Assembly: GCA_021030915.1 (NCBI GenBank)
Contig: JAGEMR010000031.1
Span: 124,001-188,000, forward strand
Length of the DNA stretch: 64,000 nucleotides
Origin: Astrothelium macrocarpum
Taxonomy: Eukaryota > Ascomycota > Dothideomycetes > Trypetheliales > Trypetheliaceae
Direction: 5' to 3'
Shown one piece after another: positions 48,472 through 60,889 of the stretch (position 1 is its first letter; each line of letters begins with the position of its first letter). Below the pieces are notes generated by a model. That model saw nothing but the letters and a program-made list of their open reading frames with translations, was not told the DNA's origin and did no database searches. The translations under genes and the position numbers were made by a program.

Positions 48472-49274
48472 TGTGCAGGCATGTGGAGAGAGTGAATTAT
48501 GTGGTCATCACGCAATTGAGGTCACAAACAATGAGATGGGAGACCAGAGTCCGTAACCATTGCGCTTTCCGCGACGAGGTCGTTTCCCGCCGTCACCAAG
48601 TCAAAGCGCATTGCGCTCTCCTCTACTTAAAGAATGTTCCACTCGTCACAATATAACCGCGGAGATGTACGAACTGCGCTGCACAACAGCCGGTAGGGGA
48701 TGCGCGCACGCCATAGTAGTCCGGCAAGTTTTACGTAAAGGCCTACCCAGCTCGGATTTCAATTACGCTATTAGCGAGCGACCCTCGCGGAGTGACCCCC
48801 GGGACGGTGGCGGATGGGTGATGCTCGATCGCATTTCTGGGCATGGTAAGTAGTGCCATCGCAGAAAGTAAAAGGATATGAATGGCGTCAAATGCATGGA
48901 TGTTGGTGAGTTGAAATAGTTGGGGATGTTGATCCGGAATTTACCGAAGCAGTGTGAGCCGCGCCTGCGGCATGATTGAGGTTCTTTACCAATTTCAGGC
49001 AAGCGTCCATCCCATACATTCGAAAAATGAAGATTTTCAGGAGAAGATTTCATTGATGGTATTTGCAATGAACTAGACTACAAGCAAATAGTTATGATGC
49101 TGGGCTGATCTCATTCTTTCGTTTGAGCGAATCAGATCTTGGAAGAGTTGCCGCCTCTGCAAAACTTGGAGTTAGCAGTCGTAGGTATTCTACCAGTTTT
49201 TGCTAAGCATTAGGAATTCGGAATGTAACACTCGTTTGACGTACCCCCGGCATCTAAATTTAGGTCTGAAGCAC
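48472..49274. promoter_or_regulatory. Intergenic region between transporter start and hydrolase end
   Basis: About 800 bases hold the transporter promoter (left, minus strand) and the 3' region of the dienelactone hydrolase gene. A 97-codon plus-strand frame (48560-48853) is not supported. Confidence 0.4.
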
Positions 49275-50232
49275 TTACAGGTGCTGGCCGAAGAAGTTGA
49301 GCAGCGTCTGGTAGCCGTCTTCGTAATTCTTCCGAACATTTTCATCGGTGAGATCACCACTGGACTCTAATCAACAATGCGCATTTGGGCCGATCAGAGG
49401 TCAAGAGTACGTACCGCGCAGCCATGAAGCCGTGCACCTGATCATCATACCACTTCACCAAGTGCTTCTGCTTCATCTCCTTCTCCCACCCCGCGACATC
49501 ATCCTTACTCTCATCTTTACTCGGCAGCAGCGCAATGGGCACACTAGCTCCCTTCGCGTCGTTCGGATCCACCATGGCCGGATGGCATGCAGCGCCTGCA
49601 CTGAACGGTGTGCCCTGTTGCGTCGTCAGTGCCACGATCTTGCCTCCCCAACAGTAGCCCAAAACACCCCATTTCTGGACCGCCTTGTTCTCCGGTAATT
49701 GCTTGAGCTGCTCGACGACCTTGGGGACGCGCGCAGCTGCCTTGGGTGGTGCGGCCGTAGTCTGGAAGAAGTTGCCAAGCTTCTCGCCCTTCTCCTTGGT
49801 GTCGGGAGGATACCAGCTGATGTCGGCAGGTTGGCCCTCGAACCAGTCCGGCACGATGACCTTGTATTTTTGGCCAAGAATATCGGCGCCTTGCAGCGTT
49901 TGTGGGAAGAAGCCAAAGATGTCGTAGATGACGAGGATGGCTTCCTTTGCGTCAGGCTGACCTGTCACGTAGGTTTTCATGCCATCGATCTCGAACCAGG
50001 AGCCTTTGGCGGGAGGAGAGTTGTTGGCTGCAACTGGAGGTACAGTGCAGCAGGCGGCGCTGTGGCCGTGCATGCCTCCGGATGCCATGGTGTATTTACG
50101 AAATTGGAGTGGGCTTTTGGAGGAGTTGTGTATTGGAAGGGAATTGGAGCTTGTGAGGGGTCGCAGAGAGGTCAATTGCCTCACCGGAGAGCAGTAGTAG
50201 GCTGGAAAATATCTAAACCTGAGTGACGGCAT
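49275..50232 (-). CDS. Dienelactone hydrolase family protein, probably mitochondrial
   Basis: Two exons (50232-49415 and 49359-49275) give 300 residues. The alpha/beta-hydrolase core shows the family's nucleophile in GYCWGG (C194), a likely acid D240 (PSKDES) and histidine H267 (QVHGF), the Cys-Asp-His triad. The first 48 residues carry many Arg, Ser and Thr and no acidic residue before the second Met (M49, 50088), so they look like a mitochondrial presequence; starting at M49 would give the shorter cytosolic form typical of homologues. The intron falls just after QVHGFMAAR and restores the family's C-terminus (DLTDENVRKNYEDGYQTLLNFF). The enzyme class opens dienelactones or hydrolyses related esters and lactones; the physiological substrate in fungi is mostly unknown. 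Confidence 0.9.
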
Positions 50233-50615
50233 CGTAGAGCTGCAACACTGTGCGGCCGAGGCTTCTAAATGGCCCCTGAGTGGCTCTTTACATCTCTTGG
50301 TGGGGTCAATGACGCAGCGCGGGGCATCTACAAGGATTTCTCAAGCTTTGAGTCATGGTGATGTTGAGATCCAAGGTAAATTGAGATAGGGACCTTGCCT
50401 ATGTTAATCATCTCGATATCATGAACTGGTGGGGCGAACTGGTGTGAGTGGAGCCAGAAACACATTGGTGCATTCGCGCCTGTATGTTGGCTGCATATGC
50501 ATCTATCTCTACCCACCAGCATCCCAAAACCTTATTTCAAACCGTTTCAATATATCTCCTTACCTCCCTGTGACGCCAATTAGTGCTTGGATATGCACGC
50601 TACTGTCAACTGTAC
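50233..50615. promoter_or_regulatory. Intergenic region, hydrolase promoter
   Basis: These 383 bases lie between the hydrolase start and the stop of the glutamine synthetase-like gene, both on the minus strand. They should contain the hydrolase promoter and the 3' UTR of the other gene. Nothing else is seen. Confidence 0.45.
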
Positions 50616-52277
50616 TCACCAGTCCGTAACAGCCTCATCCCAAAGTCTAATTTCGTGTTCCCTTGTTCCGACAAAATGATCCACAAACTCATTTCCAAGT
50701 ACCTCTCTCGCGATACTTTCCTTAGATCCCATCCTTGCCACTGCTTCCTTGAGGCTCTTGGCTAATCGCTCTCCGTTATCGCCCTCACCTCCAACATCTT
50801 GCCCTTTGCCCAATGGTGGTACAGGTATCTGCAGCTTCTTCTCAATGCCCCACATCCCAAGCGCCAGCACAGCTCCAAGGACAAGATGAGGGTTGGCGTC
50901 GGCCCCCGATACGCGAATTTCGAATCGAGTCGCTTTGGGCGACGCCGTTGGTGGAGCAATCAGCCTTATGCTTGCTGCTCTATGCTCCAACCCCCAAGAC
51001 ACTTTTACCGGAGCCCAGAAATTCTCGACCAGGCGCTTGTATGAATTGATCGTGGGTGCGACGATAGGCATAATATCAGGCAACCCTCTGAGAAGACCAG
51101 CAAGGAAAGCTCTGCCAAGATCAGAAAGGTGGGCGAGATCGGGATAGGGTGCATTGGGATCTGCCTTTTCCCTCGTGAAGAGATTCTTGCTGGAAGAATC
51201 AACAAGCGAGAGATGCATATGGCCCGAGTTTCCAGGTAGGTTTTGTCGCGGCTTGGCCATGAAACAGGGCGTAATAGCGTGTTTGCTTCCTATCGACTTT
51301 GCGACGAGCCTGCATAGACTTGTCAGTATTTAATTAGGCCTCGAGTCAGAGTCTGGGGCGCTGACTTGAAAAGGGCCGCTTTGTCTGCCATTTCTGTGAC
51401 CTCGCCGTATTCGAGCGCCTACAGGGAGTTGATCAGCGGTTGAAAGGACCAACTAGCTTTGCTCAAGTCTGTTGAAGACTGACAGCTTCGAATACACCAG
51501 GCCCACTTTCCGTATGCCACCCTTCCAACGGACACCGAAACTTCTGACAAGCTTCAAACATGCCGTAATAATATTCTTGGTTATGTACCGGTCGAGTGAT
51601 GCTGTAGCCAAACATGCCTTCAGTGAGGGATGGCAGTGTGTCGACTGGGTTTTCTTTCAGGTAGGATGCAGTGGAGGATGAGTTTCGCTCGTGGCCATCA
51701 TTCGCGGGAGGAGCTCGAAATTGGTAAAACTCATATTCGGCTGATGCTCAGCAAGAGCAGCCTGTCAGCCAGTCTCCAGGCCAATACGGAGTCCTGCAAA
51801 GCACACTACAATTCGCATAGCAATTTTGCAACTCAAATCAGTATGCTCACCTCCTGCCAAGGCTCTACAGCCCTTCTCTGCCAATTTGGCAGCTGCTCGA
51901 CCCAACAAGCTTCTGGGGCACACGCTTAAGCTGTCTCCTGTCTCTGGGTCCAAGAAGCTAACGAGGAAGAAAGGCACGTCATTCTCCCAAGGAATCCTCC
52001 TGAAGCTCTGTAGATCTGGAACTGCAATGATGTCTCTGTATCCATTCTCCTTGTTACTGATAGCAAGCTCTTTGAAATATGTTTGGTCATGCATGTCCCA
52101 GCCAAAGACGACGCTGCAGAACCCGAAGCCAGATTCAGCGATCGAGAGAAATTTATTTTTGCTCATGAGTTTGCCGCGGAGCATGCCATCGATATCGATT
52201 CCTGCAACTTTGACAGCGCTGTCGTTGCTGAGGATCTGCGGTAGGTTCTCAACCGTGATATCAGGAAAGCTCGCCAT
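50616..52277 (-). CDS. Glutamine synthetase-like enzyme (PuuA/GS-family ligase)
   Basis: Four exons (52277-51851, 51740-51484, 51418-51366, 51309-50616) give 476 residues. The N-terminal beta-grasp part contains GIDIDGMLRGKLMSKNKF. The catalytic domain begins at EYEFYQF (metal-binding Glu) and continues with TESGPGVFEAALEYGEVTEMAD, NSGHMHLSL, APTINSYKRL, WGLEHRAASIRLI and RFEIRVSGADANPHLVLGAVLALG; these are the metal, ammonia, glutamate and ATP site blocks of the GS fold. The length and sequence are not those of the short eukaryotic glutamine synthetase used for ammonia assimilation (about 360 residues) but fit the GS-like group with gamma-glutamylpolyamine or gamma-glutamylanilide synthetases and the C-terminal half of FluG. 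The amine substrate is unknown. The upstream TTG-started extension to 52298 was rejected. Confidence 0.87.
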
Positions 52278-52889
52278 GGCCGAGACGTGGGCGCGCAATG
52301 CGAGGCGAACTGGTATTGAGGCGCGGAGTATTGCGAAGAAGGTCCCAGCGTCCGCAGACTTATCTTGTCATCGAGGGTACATCATTGCCAAAAGCAAGCA
52401 AATGCAATCGAACGCGCTCAAGCGGCAGACGGGCGCAAAGAGGAGAGTAGCTGAATGCCGTTAAAATCTCGGACCAATCATCACGAAGCTTGGCACACCG
52501 AATGTATGCACAATTAATCGTGTTTTATGGCTGGCCTGATCCACGGTGAAAAGTCGCAGAGGCCTTCCAGTAGACCCAAACAGCAGCTCTCGTGACCTTA
52601 TTGCTTCCGAGCTGAGCCTCATTGAAAGTGCAGAGATGATATAGATGGTCGTTGCCCACGTCTTTCTTGCGAAACCGGCTCATCGCTTGCGTTGCAGCTT
52701 CCGTTATCGCTGATTGGCATTCACTCACTGGCTTAAAAACTTTCGCGGCATGTACCAGATTGTGTGAACACTTGTCTTTCAACAAGACCATCTAATCGTA
52801 CTGCTAAAGCTTCAATCACTTTACTACCAACTTTCCTTCTAAGCCAGGCAATCCCGAACAAAGCAAAAGCAAGTGTTAAAACATTCATC
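52278..52889. promoter_or_regulatory. Divergent promoter shared by GS-like and SDR genes
   Basis: These 612 bases separate two start codons facing away from each other. Sharing a promoter region suggests co-regulation. Short frames on both strands (for example 52525-52791 minus) are not supported. No specific binding site was identified. Confidence 0.5.
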
Positions 52890-53993
52890 ATGAGTACATC
52901 CGCCCAAGGCCGACTTGCTGGCAAGAACGCTATCATTACTGGCGCCGCCGGGTAAGTGCGTATATACTCAAAGTTCATCATACGAAAAGCTCGTTTTATG
53001 GATCAAATTGAAATGCCAGTCTTTCTTCAAACCCTTTTTTTTTTTTCTAATTCTCTACCTTAACGTGCCCTCTTTTGCTACATTTTCTCTTTCAAAATAA
53101 CTATCAAAACTGCAGCCACAGTAGTCCTCGTATCTAATCTGCTCGAAGTGGCATTGGCCTGCAAACTACCATTCTCTTTGTCCGTGAAGGTGCTTCCGTC
53201 CTGATGGCCGACATCTCAGAACCCGCGCTTGAAAAAGCCTTAGCCAAAGTGAGAGATACCGTCGGCCCCCATGTTGGCCGTGTTGAAATCAAACGGGTCG
53301 ACGTCACCAAGGAAGCCGACATCGAAGCCGCAGTAGCTCACCTGGACACTTGGCCATCTCCTGGTGTTGATATCATGTTCAACAACGCTGGCATCATGCA
53401 CGCAGATGATGCAGATGCTATCGATACGCCAGAGCACATTTGGGACCTTACGCATAACATTAACGTCAAAGGCGTATGGTTTGGCAGTAAGCATGCCGTG
53501 TTGAGTATGAGGAAGTATGGCAAGAAAGGAAGTGTAATCAACACAGCGAGTGTAGTGGCTCTGGTGGGTAGTGCAACTCCGCAGCTGGCATATACAGCGA
53601 GCAAAGGAGCCGTTCTGGCGTTGACAAGGGAGCTCGCCATTGTGCACGCAAGGGAAGGGATACGATTCAATTCTCTCTGCCCTGCGCCTTTGAAGTAAGT
53701 CTCGAGTCGAAATTCCAGTGTTCTGACAGCATCTGAGCGTTGTTCTGATCTCTCCTAGCACTCCACTTCTTCAAGACTGGCTTGGTGATGACAAACCAAA
53801 GCGTTTGAGACGCGAGATACATTTTCCAACTGGTCGCTTTGGTGAAGCGATTGAACAAGCGCAGGCCGTTTTATTCCTGGCCTCAGATGAGAGCAGCTTT
53901 GTCAATGGTACTGACTTTACTGTTGACGGTGGTATGACCAAGGCATATGTGACACCCGAGGGAGTGCCGACGGTGGCCCCCAAGAATTTCTAG
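52890..53993 (+). CDS. Short-chain dehydrogenase/reductase (SDR)
   Basis: Three exons (52890-52951, 53149-53694, 53759-53993) give 280 residues. The cofactor motif TGAAGGIG (17-24) is split by the 197-nt first intron. MFNNAGI (97-103) is the SDR NNAG motif, the catalytic Ser lies in NTAS (S155) and the catalytic pair is Y169 and K173 (YTASK). The C-terminus FLASDESSFVNGTDFTVDGG is the usual end of classical SDRs that use NAD(H) or NADP(H); an acidic residue after strand 2 (MADIS) favours NAD(H). The substrate is unknown. It is divergent from the glutamine synthetase-like gene and convergent with WDR59. Confidence 0.92.
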
Positions 53994-54180
53994 ATAAATG
54001 ATACTGCGGAAGATAATCAAGTGTGTTCTGGATCCATAGGTGCACCTTTGGATAATTCTGAGCGAGTTTTGCTGTTTTGTGAGAATGCCTGCTGAGTATT
54101 GGAAATAGTACACAAAGACTTGCTAGCCGGGTATATTGCAAAATCCAAATCCTGTCTTCCTGTCATGAGCCCCATGCGCC

Positions 54181-57100
54181 TTAGTCAAAATCCTGCAACT
54201 CTAATTCTGTACAACTCACACATCTTCCTCCATTAACCATTACACAGTCGCTGTGCATTGCAGCCCCACATACCGTACATGTTGCGCAAAGATCCCGCAT
54301 GATCCTCTCGCGACAAAATCCACAACGCTCGATGTTTACTGTGCGTCTTTTGGCGTTCCTCTTCCGACGTACCCTCATGCCATCGTAGGCCTCATCGGGA
54401 GGAATATGCAGCTCATTGATTGCCGCACCTTCAAGTTCCAAGTGCGAAATCTTCTCCATCTCGGCCGCAAGATCCCACTGGCCGAGGCTGCGGAGAAGGT
54501 ATGCGCATCTTGATCGATAGATGTGACAGCGCTCTGCAAGACCGGGGCTACTCAATAGAGGTGCGTCGTAGTGACCTTCATTTTCAAATCGATCCTGATT
54601 CTTGAATTCAATATACATATGAGGTCGGCTGGTAGCAGCGGTGTCTTCCTCGCTACTTGCAGGTGTAGGCTGACTTGACGATAAACTCTCAATTCCGGAT
54701 CGTGAATGGGTCATCAGCTTTGTTATGTTTGCTAGCGAGTCATGGTAGATGTCTGGACGCTGCTTCTCTAGTAGATGCTTTGATAATGGGACTTCTGTAG
54801 CGCTAGCGAAGTCCACGCTTGTTTCGGCAGAGGGTGCATAGTTCAGAAAATATCCCGGCGCTGCTTCAATAAAAGGCCGGGTATGACTCGCTGTATTCGT
54901 AGGTTGGGCGAGAACAGTAGCCATCATACCCAGCATTAGTACATCACTTTGGGCCTCAAAATAGTCAAATAATCTTGGAACAAGCCAGGTTGCAGCAAAT
55001 GGATGGTTGCCCCATTTGATACAACTTGTATATTTGGGACGCACAACAGCGTCAGGTTCGTCGAAGTTAAGATCATATTCGCCGTCTGGCATGTTTGTGC
55101 CAGCATTGCGTTTGATCATAACAAGCGTCCTTCTCGCTACGACGAGAACGTCTTCATTGGTGCCGGCTGTTTTCGGAACCGGCACGCTTTGGAGAGGCAC
55201 AGAGTCTTCGAGTAGAGTTGCGAGAAGCGACCACACATCCGTATGATCCTTGTAGCCCAGTGCTGTAGCAATTTCGGCATTGTGCGTGCAAACCTCTCCA
55301 CCCGTTCCAAGAATACTGTATTTTTCCGCCAGGATTTTGAGCGGAGGTAAGGTGCCCGTCATGTCAAGTCTACGGATGCGAGATTCCTTATCGATCTGTT
55401 CATGTTGCTTGGATTTCAATACGGCACCACTTGCGTGCTGAGAGCTTTCAGCAGATCGTGATGGATGTAATCTGAGCCTACTGGGTAGCCATCCAGTAAA
55501 CGGCTCACTCGACGTGACTTCAGGATCCTCCGACGAAGAGCTTTCCGATGATGAGGATGAAGCCCTTGCCAAGCCATAGGCTCTGCTCATTCTCCCTATA
55601 CTTGAACGCGCGTATTTGTGAAGAATTTCCGAAAAATGAGAGGATTGCTCCTCGACGGTCTCGTGTGACACCATGAAAACACAGATTAACTGGCCATCAT
55701 TCGACCATTTGACAGTACATGTTGTCGCCATGGGAACATTTACATTCGCCTTTGAGATAATGTCAGTGCCACTTGCCTCTATATCATGCAAGCCCCCGAT
55801 GATGCCAGACTCGTCTCCTTCGTCACTGGAGCTCTCCCCATCGGCGGATGGTAATTTTGAAATCATGTCTGACTGATTTGTACAATCATTCTTGCTGCGC
55901 TCGCCAAGTAGATACATGATTACGTATTCGAGACATCCGCTTGATCGCTGAGAGTGAAACTCGGATATTTCGTTGAGATCTTGAACCAGCTTTTTGGCCG
56001 TTTCTTTCTTGACGTTGGAAGTCTCATCAATGTTAAATCGTGGTGGCACTTTCTTTGGGTACTGCCGCGGAAAGTTGATTGTGATTCTCATGGGACAAAT
56101 TTCGGCATTCTCGCCCCAAGGTCCATAGAGGAAAACGACTGCGTAGCGTCGAGATATATTCGCATCCTCGAACGTGATTTTTTTGAACTGGTCTCCGACC
56201 TGAGTGATTTCGTCGCCAAGATCTTCTGGGTCGTCGTACTTTCCGCTTGATCGACCGGAATCAATGCCATTGAACAACTCTTGATCAGCTTCAGTAGAAT
56301 CCCAATCGCGAGGAGCGAGGGAGACATTCTTCATCCATGATATTACACTCTCTTCCCTTCTGGCCTTGAATTTTGATGGACCAATATATGACATGCCACT
56401 GCCGTATCCCTGGGGATATGGAACAATTGGCGCATGTGTTGTCTTCTGTTGAGCCTCCCCTTTGATCAGGTTTGTGAGTGCAGATTCTCGATGACCACCA
56501 ATCTGCATGGGCTGCAAAGACTCAGATGCTGTAAAATCATCTTCATTTATAGAGAATTCTGTAAAAGACCGGTATGCAGCTCCTTTACGTGTGAAATTGT
56601 ATTCACGGAGTACAGCTTTGCCTTTCTCGTAACCTACTGATTGCAAGTTCTCCTTTTTGATGCGATGAAGTTTGAGGAGTCTGTCTCTTCCCCACGAGAC
56701 CAGCTGAAAATCGCGGTTGTCTATACCGTCATCGGTAACATCGCCCCTCGAACGCCAAAGAAATTCTTTTACCGAATCACCATGACCTGAGAAATTACAG
56801 ACTGGATCGACTTCTGCAAATGCTTTTTGACCTTCGTTCTGGCGACGATCGTACATGAATAGGTCGTTACTATCTCTCTGCGGCATGGCTAATATTCCCC
56901 AACCAAATGGCGTGTGCCGAGCACGCCAGACCGGAAAAGGAGTGCGTATAACACGTTCGAGGTGCTCAACTTCAGGGTCGGTGATTGCAAAATCCCAGAG
57001 CTTGATGGTCCGATCCAAGGAACATGTCAAAATGGCCGAACTCCTTGTGCGGTGCCAGTCGATGCCATAGATTTTGGTGTCATGGGCGTCAGCCGACCAT

Positions 57101-57778
57101 AAGGGCTCATTGCCACGCCGACAGTCCCAAATTATCAATTTGCTGTGATGAGCAGAAGCAACAATGTTACAATCCTGTCTATTCCATTTGACTTGGGTTG
57201 CTCCAGCTTGGAAATAGCTGAACTTCATGTGAGGCCTGCCAGCATCTCGTAGATCCCAGCATGCCACACTCGAGTCGACAGAGCACGTTGCAAGCAAGTC
57301 CGGATGATGCGCAGAGAAGTTTATATCAGTGATTGCTCTTGAATGACCGTGCAAAACGTACTCGATGGGAGCAGGGCTTTCACGCATGTTTAAGTTCCAG
57401 ACGAGTGCTTTTTGATTGGTTGTGCTAATAAGCCAGGAGTCTCTGGAAGCAAAAGGAGACCATTGAACGTCCGCAACATCACCCGTCGTGAAATGTTTCA
57501 CAAGACGAGGAGGCGAATAGATGTTGTCAAGGTCGACAATATGCAATCCTTCATTTCTGATAGCAAAGATAAGAGTCAGAATCATAAAACACTAAAAAGC
57601 AACAATAGACGTACGATGCAAGAGCAACATCACGACCGCAAGGCGAAATAGTTGCCGAGCCCACAGGTTCATTGATTTTGACTGTGACTTCGCGCTCGAA
57701 AGTAGGACTTTGAAATGCATTTTCATATTGGCCTCTGCTACCGGCTGTTGGGCCGTACTTCATGTGCGCGTGTAGCAT
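54181..57778 (-). CDS. WDR59/Sea3 (Mtc5) subunit of the SEA/GATOR2 complex
   Basis: Two exons (57778-57615 and 57556-54181) give 1179 residues. The start is the ATG at 57778; another at 57763 (MKYGPTAGSRGQ) is equally possible. N-terminal WD40 repeats (ADVQWSPF, ALVWNL, HGHSRAITDINFSAHHPDLLATCSVDSSVACWDLR, IYGIDWHRTRSSAILTCSLDRTIKLWDF) form a propeller over about the first 350 residues. An RWD domain follows (RITINFPRQYPKKVPPRF...), then disordered acidic segments, and the C-terminus is a RING/zinc-ribbon-like cysteine cluster (CGFCRERIMRDLCATCTVCGAAMHSDC). This WD40-RWD-RING order is that of yeast Sea3/Mtc5 and animal WDR59, which act at the vacuole or lysosome to regulate TORC1 in response to amino acids. 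The second exon is an uninterrupted 3.4 kb. Confidence 0.92.
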
Positions 57779-58219
57779 GATGACCGTACTAATGGACAGA
57801 GCAAACCAGCTCAGCTGGCGTGCTGCATGATGTCTTAGCCGCAGCAAGTGGATTCCGTCATGATCGAAGCTTGTGTCGGTGCAAATAAACAAGGAAAAAG
57901 ATGAAATGTTACTGGAGAAGCGTCACAATTCGAGTACGACACGTGATTGATCAATTTGCTGCGGCCTGTTTGGGGTATTCATCGAAGTTTAACCCCACCA
58001 TCACCTTACTTTCTTCATCTCGGGTCCATAGTTGGGACTGAGGGGATTTCCTCGGATCTTTGCAACCGACAAGAGTTTGTTCGCCAAAAACTTAGCTCAG
58101 CAGTCAGATTTCTGCCTGGCCCATCATTTCCACTACCTTTGAGCCTTACACCTTGTGTCTCGAACTTGCTGCAGGCTTTCACAAGACTCTTTAGAGAAAG
58201 AATACTTCAAGACTTGAGA
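57779..58219. promoter_or_regulatory. Divergent promoter region, WDR59 / UBC13
   Basis: These 441 bases lie between two start codons facing away from each other and should contain both promoters. No distinct motif is named. Confidence 0.45.
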
Positions 58220-58847
58220 ATGGCGCTACCGAAGAGAATCGTCAAGGAGACAGAGCGATTAATGGCTGAGCCGTGAGGAGATCATCATACTAAACACCTA
58301 ATTGTGGCTAAATCATAATCGATCAGGGTGCCAGGCATTAGTGCAGTCCCCCACGAAGATAATCTTCGATACTTTGATGTGACGGTGGAGGGACCCTCTC
58401 AATCGCCATATGAAGGTTCGTCATAGCCTCCAGACTTCGACATGCTGGCTATAGCCTGATCACGCGACAATGTGCTAATCAACATAGGTGGAATCTTCAA
58501 GCTCGAACTCTTTCTTCCTGACGACTACCCAATGACCCCTCCCAAAATTCGATTCCTCACGAGAATCTATCATCCAAACATTGACAAACTTGGCCGGATA
58601 TGCTTAGATGTTTTGAAAAGTAAGGGTTCCGGCCTGACTAGCGAACACCAAGCACTCACGTATTGAAGGCAATTGGTCACCAGCGCTGCAAATACGGACA
58701 ATCTTGTTATCCATCCAAGCCCTGCTCGGTGCACCCAACCCTGATGACCCTCTTGCCAATGACGTTGCACAACATTGGAAGGAGAATCAAAATGCAGCGA
58801 TTCAAACCGCAAGAGAATGGACGCAGCAATACGCAAAGCCGCAATAG
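58220..58847 (+). CDS. ubc13: Ubiquitin-conjugating enzyme E2 N (Ubc13)
   Basis: Four exons (58220-58272, 58327-58415, 58488-58619, 58669-58847) give exactly 150 residues, the normal size. The sequence starts MALPKRIVKETERLM and shows the HPN motif (76-78), the active cysteine C86 in GRICLDVLK, and SNWSPALQIRTILLSIQALL, all characteristic of Ubc13. With the inactive partner Mms2 it builds Lys63-linked ubiquitin chains, for example on PCNA in error-free DNA damage tolerance. All introns are short (49-72 nt). A neighbouring MMS2 gene is not present. Confidence 0.97.
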
Positions 58848-59706
58848 TTGCATGCTTTGCAATCGGTCGCTGGAAAGAATACTAGAGCTCTCACAACCAC
58901 TTTCGCCTTGTCTGGCCTTACCAAAAGTGTGACAGCGCCAGCAAAGATGGTGGATCTCATTGGAAGGACGACAACTATGTAGAGAGAAGACTACTTTAGA
59001 GAAAGCATAAATCTTCTGGGGAAGCGCAGGCGCTAGGGTGTTTTCTGACTCGAGGGTTCATGTATGGGTTACAGAAAGTCTCCTAACGATGATTATGTCC
59101 ATCTGGCCTCCATGGCATGTACAAAGCAGCTTCATGCCGTATATGCTAGGCCAACAGCTTAATATATTCTACAATCTATTAAGCTGAAGCGTCGCTACCC
59201 GATAGAACGGCGGTTTGTGGAACGTCGAGAACACATGCCTTTCCCGATCAAAGACTGTTCTACAGCCACGAGCTTCGCCTTTCATAAGTAGCAAAAATGC
59301 ACTATGTTGTCTAATAGGTAGTGGCCATAATTTGTTCTGCCACAACAAAGGTACTGTGGTGATCTAATAAGATCAAACGAAGATCGGAAGCGAAGCCCAG
59401 GAGGACTTGAACGAGCTGGTGATATCTGCTGGGCAAATGAGCCGTTTACAACCGTAATATTTGTTTAGAAGGCACATACGCCAAACATGAAGACGTACGT
59501 TTCAATGCATCTTGATATGGGAAGGCTTGGAATTTCGTAGATATTCTAACACGCTGCCACCGCGATTCGCTTAGAGCGGGCGGGGATTATGTAAGAGCCG
59601 CCCACACATGGCAAATTCCGCTCAAGCATCACGTATCCAACATTGGCTGCCGCTACATCCATATTGCAACCACAGGCACAATTGGTACTGCGTCGTCGCA
59701 ATCAAG
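58848..59706. promoter_or_regulatory. Intergenic region upstream of ribosomal protein gene
   Basis: About 860 bases hold the UBC13 3' UTR and the promoter of the eL24 gene. No frame is supported and no known ribosomal-protein promoter box was identified with confidence. Confidence 0.4.
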
Positions 59707-60443
59707 ATGCGTACCTACGACGATACATTCAGCGGCACGAAGATATATCCTGGCAAGGTACGCTTCAATCTTTGTGGGATGGACTCCTCTTTGCGCACTT
59801 TGTCTCCATGCCTCTTAACGTATTCCAAAGCATTTTTGGCTGACAAGCCAACATGGAATAGGGCAAGCTTTATGTCCGAGGCGATAGCAAAATATTCCGA
59901 TTTCAAAATGGAAAAACCGAATCTCTCTTCCTCCAACGCAAGAATCCTCGTCGGATAGCCTGGACTACGCTCTATCGAAGGCAGCACAGGAAGGGTATCT
60001 CGGAGGTGAGTGACGTCCTGACATTCGCAAGCACTATTCCGTGGCTCCTGGAAGAATGAGAATCTCTGGAAAAAATTTGTCTGTGCATTTTCGTCCAAAG
60101 GAAGGAGGCGTCACGTTGACCAGAATCAACCACTCACGCGTGTTGCTCTTCACAGGAAGTCGCCAAGAAACGTACTCGTCGCACTGTCAAGCACCAGCGT
60201 GCCATTGTCGGCGCCTCCCTCGACGTCATAAAAGAGCGCCGGTCCCAGCGCCCGGAGGCTCGCACTGCTGCGCGTGCAGCAGCCATCAAGGAGGGCAAGG
60301 AGAAGAAGGCCGCGGCAGAAAGCAAGAAAAAGGCCGAGAAGGCTAAGACGGCGGCAAAGTCGGCGGCAGGTCAGACACAGCGCATTCAAAGCAAGCAAGG
60401 TGCAAGGGGTGCACCAAGTAAGATTACGGCGAAGAGCCGTTGA
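59707..60443 (+). CDS. RPL24: 60S ribosomal protein L24 (eL24)
   Basis: Three exons (59707-59757, 59862-60005, 60156-60443) give 160 residues. It starts MRTYDDTFSGTKIYPGK and continues GKLYVRGDSKIFRFQNGKTESLFLQRKNPRRIAWT, the conserved eL24 N-terminal domain, then KKRTRRTVKHQRAIVGAS and a long Lys/Ala-rich C-terminal helix (KEGKEKKAAAESKKKAEKAKTAAK). eL24 is a structural protein of the large ribosomal subunit and forms an intersubunit bridge. Two introns of 104 and 150 nt are longer than the window's usual introns, as is common in ribosomal protein genes. Confidence 0.97.
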
Positions 60444-60889
60444 GACGTCTCTGCGTTGGACGAGGATGAAAGTGACAGATGGGTTGATGGGTCTGAAACT
60501 GGAACTGGGAATGGTGTTATTGTGTATTTATGCTTAGGCCATGCATTCATGCTAAATCAAGCACAAAGGAACCGCATTTGATGGTTTGCCATACTCCTCG
60601 CGGTCACAGGGCACACTATTGCATTCATAAGCAGCATGTTGGCTTGATCGTTCCACGACGTGCAGTGAGGAAATGTTGTCATCTTCCTCTTCGATCGCTT
60701 CCTAAAGAGACCAGCTTTGGCTTTAAGACCCATAAGCGGTCCTTTGCTTGTGGATTCTGCAGCTACACATTCTACAGATCGAAATCTAAACTTCAAAACT
60801 ACGAAAACTTATGATCGGGTTCAATGCAGTTTCGACATCCAATTCTTAGCCTGTATGATACAAGTCTGTGCTGTGACAACATCCAAATT
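60444..60889. other. Convergent intergenic region
   Basis: These 446 bases separate the stops of the eL24 and MRJP-like genes on opposite strands and presumably hold two 3' UTRs. Nothing else is seen. Confidence 0.5.

Noticed and set aside
49699..50226. A 175-codon plus-strand frame opposite the dienelactone hydrolase
   Set aside because: It is the antisense shadow of the hydrolase, which has the full catalytic triad.
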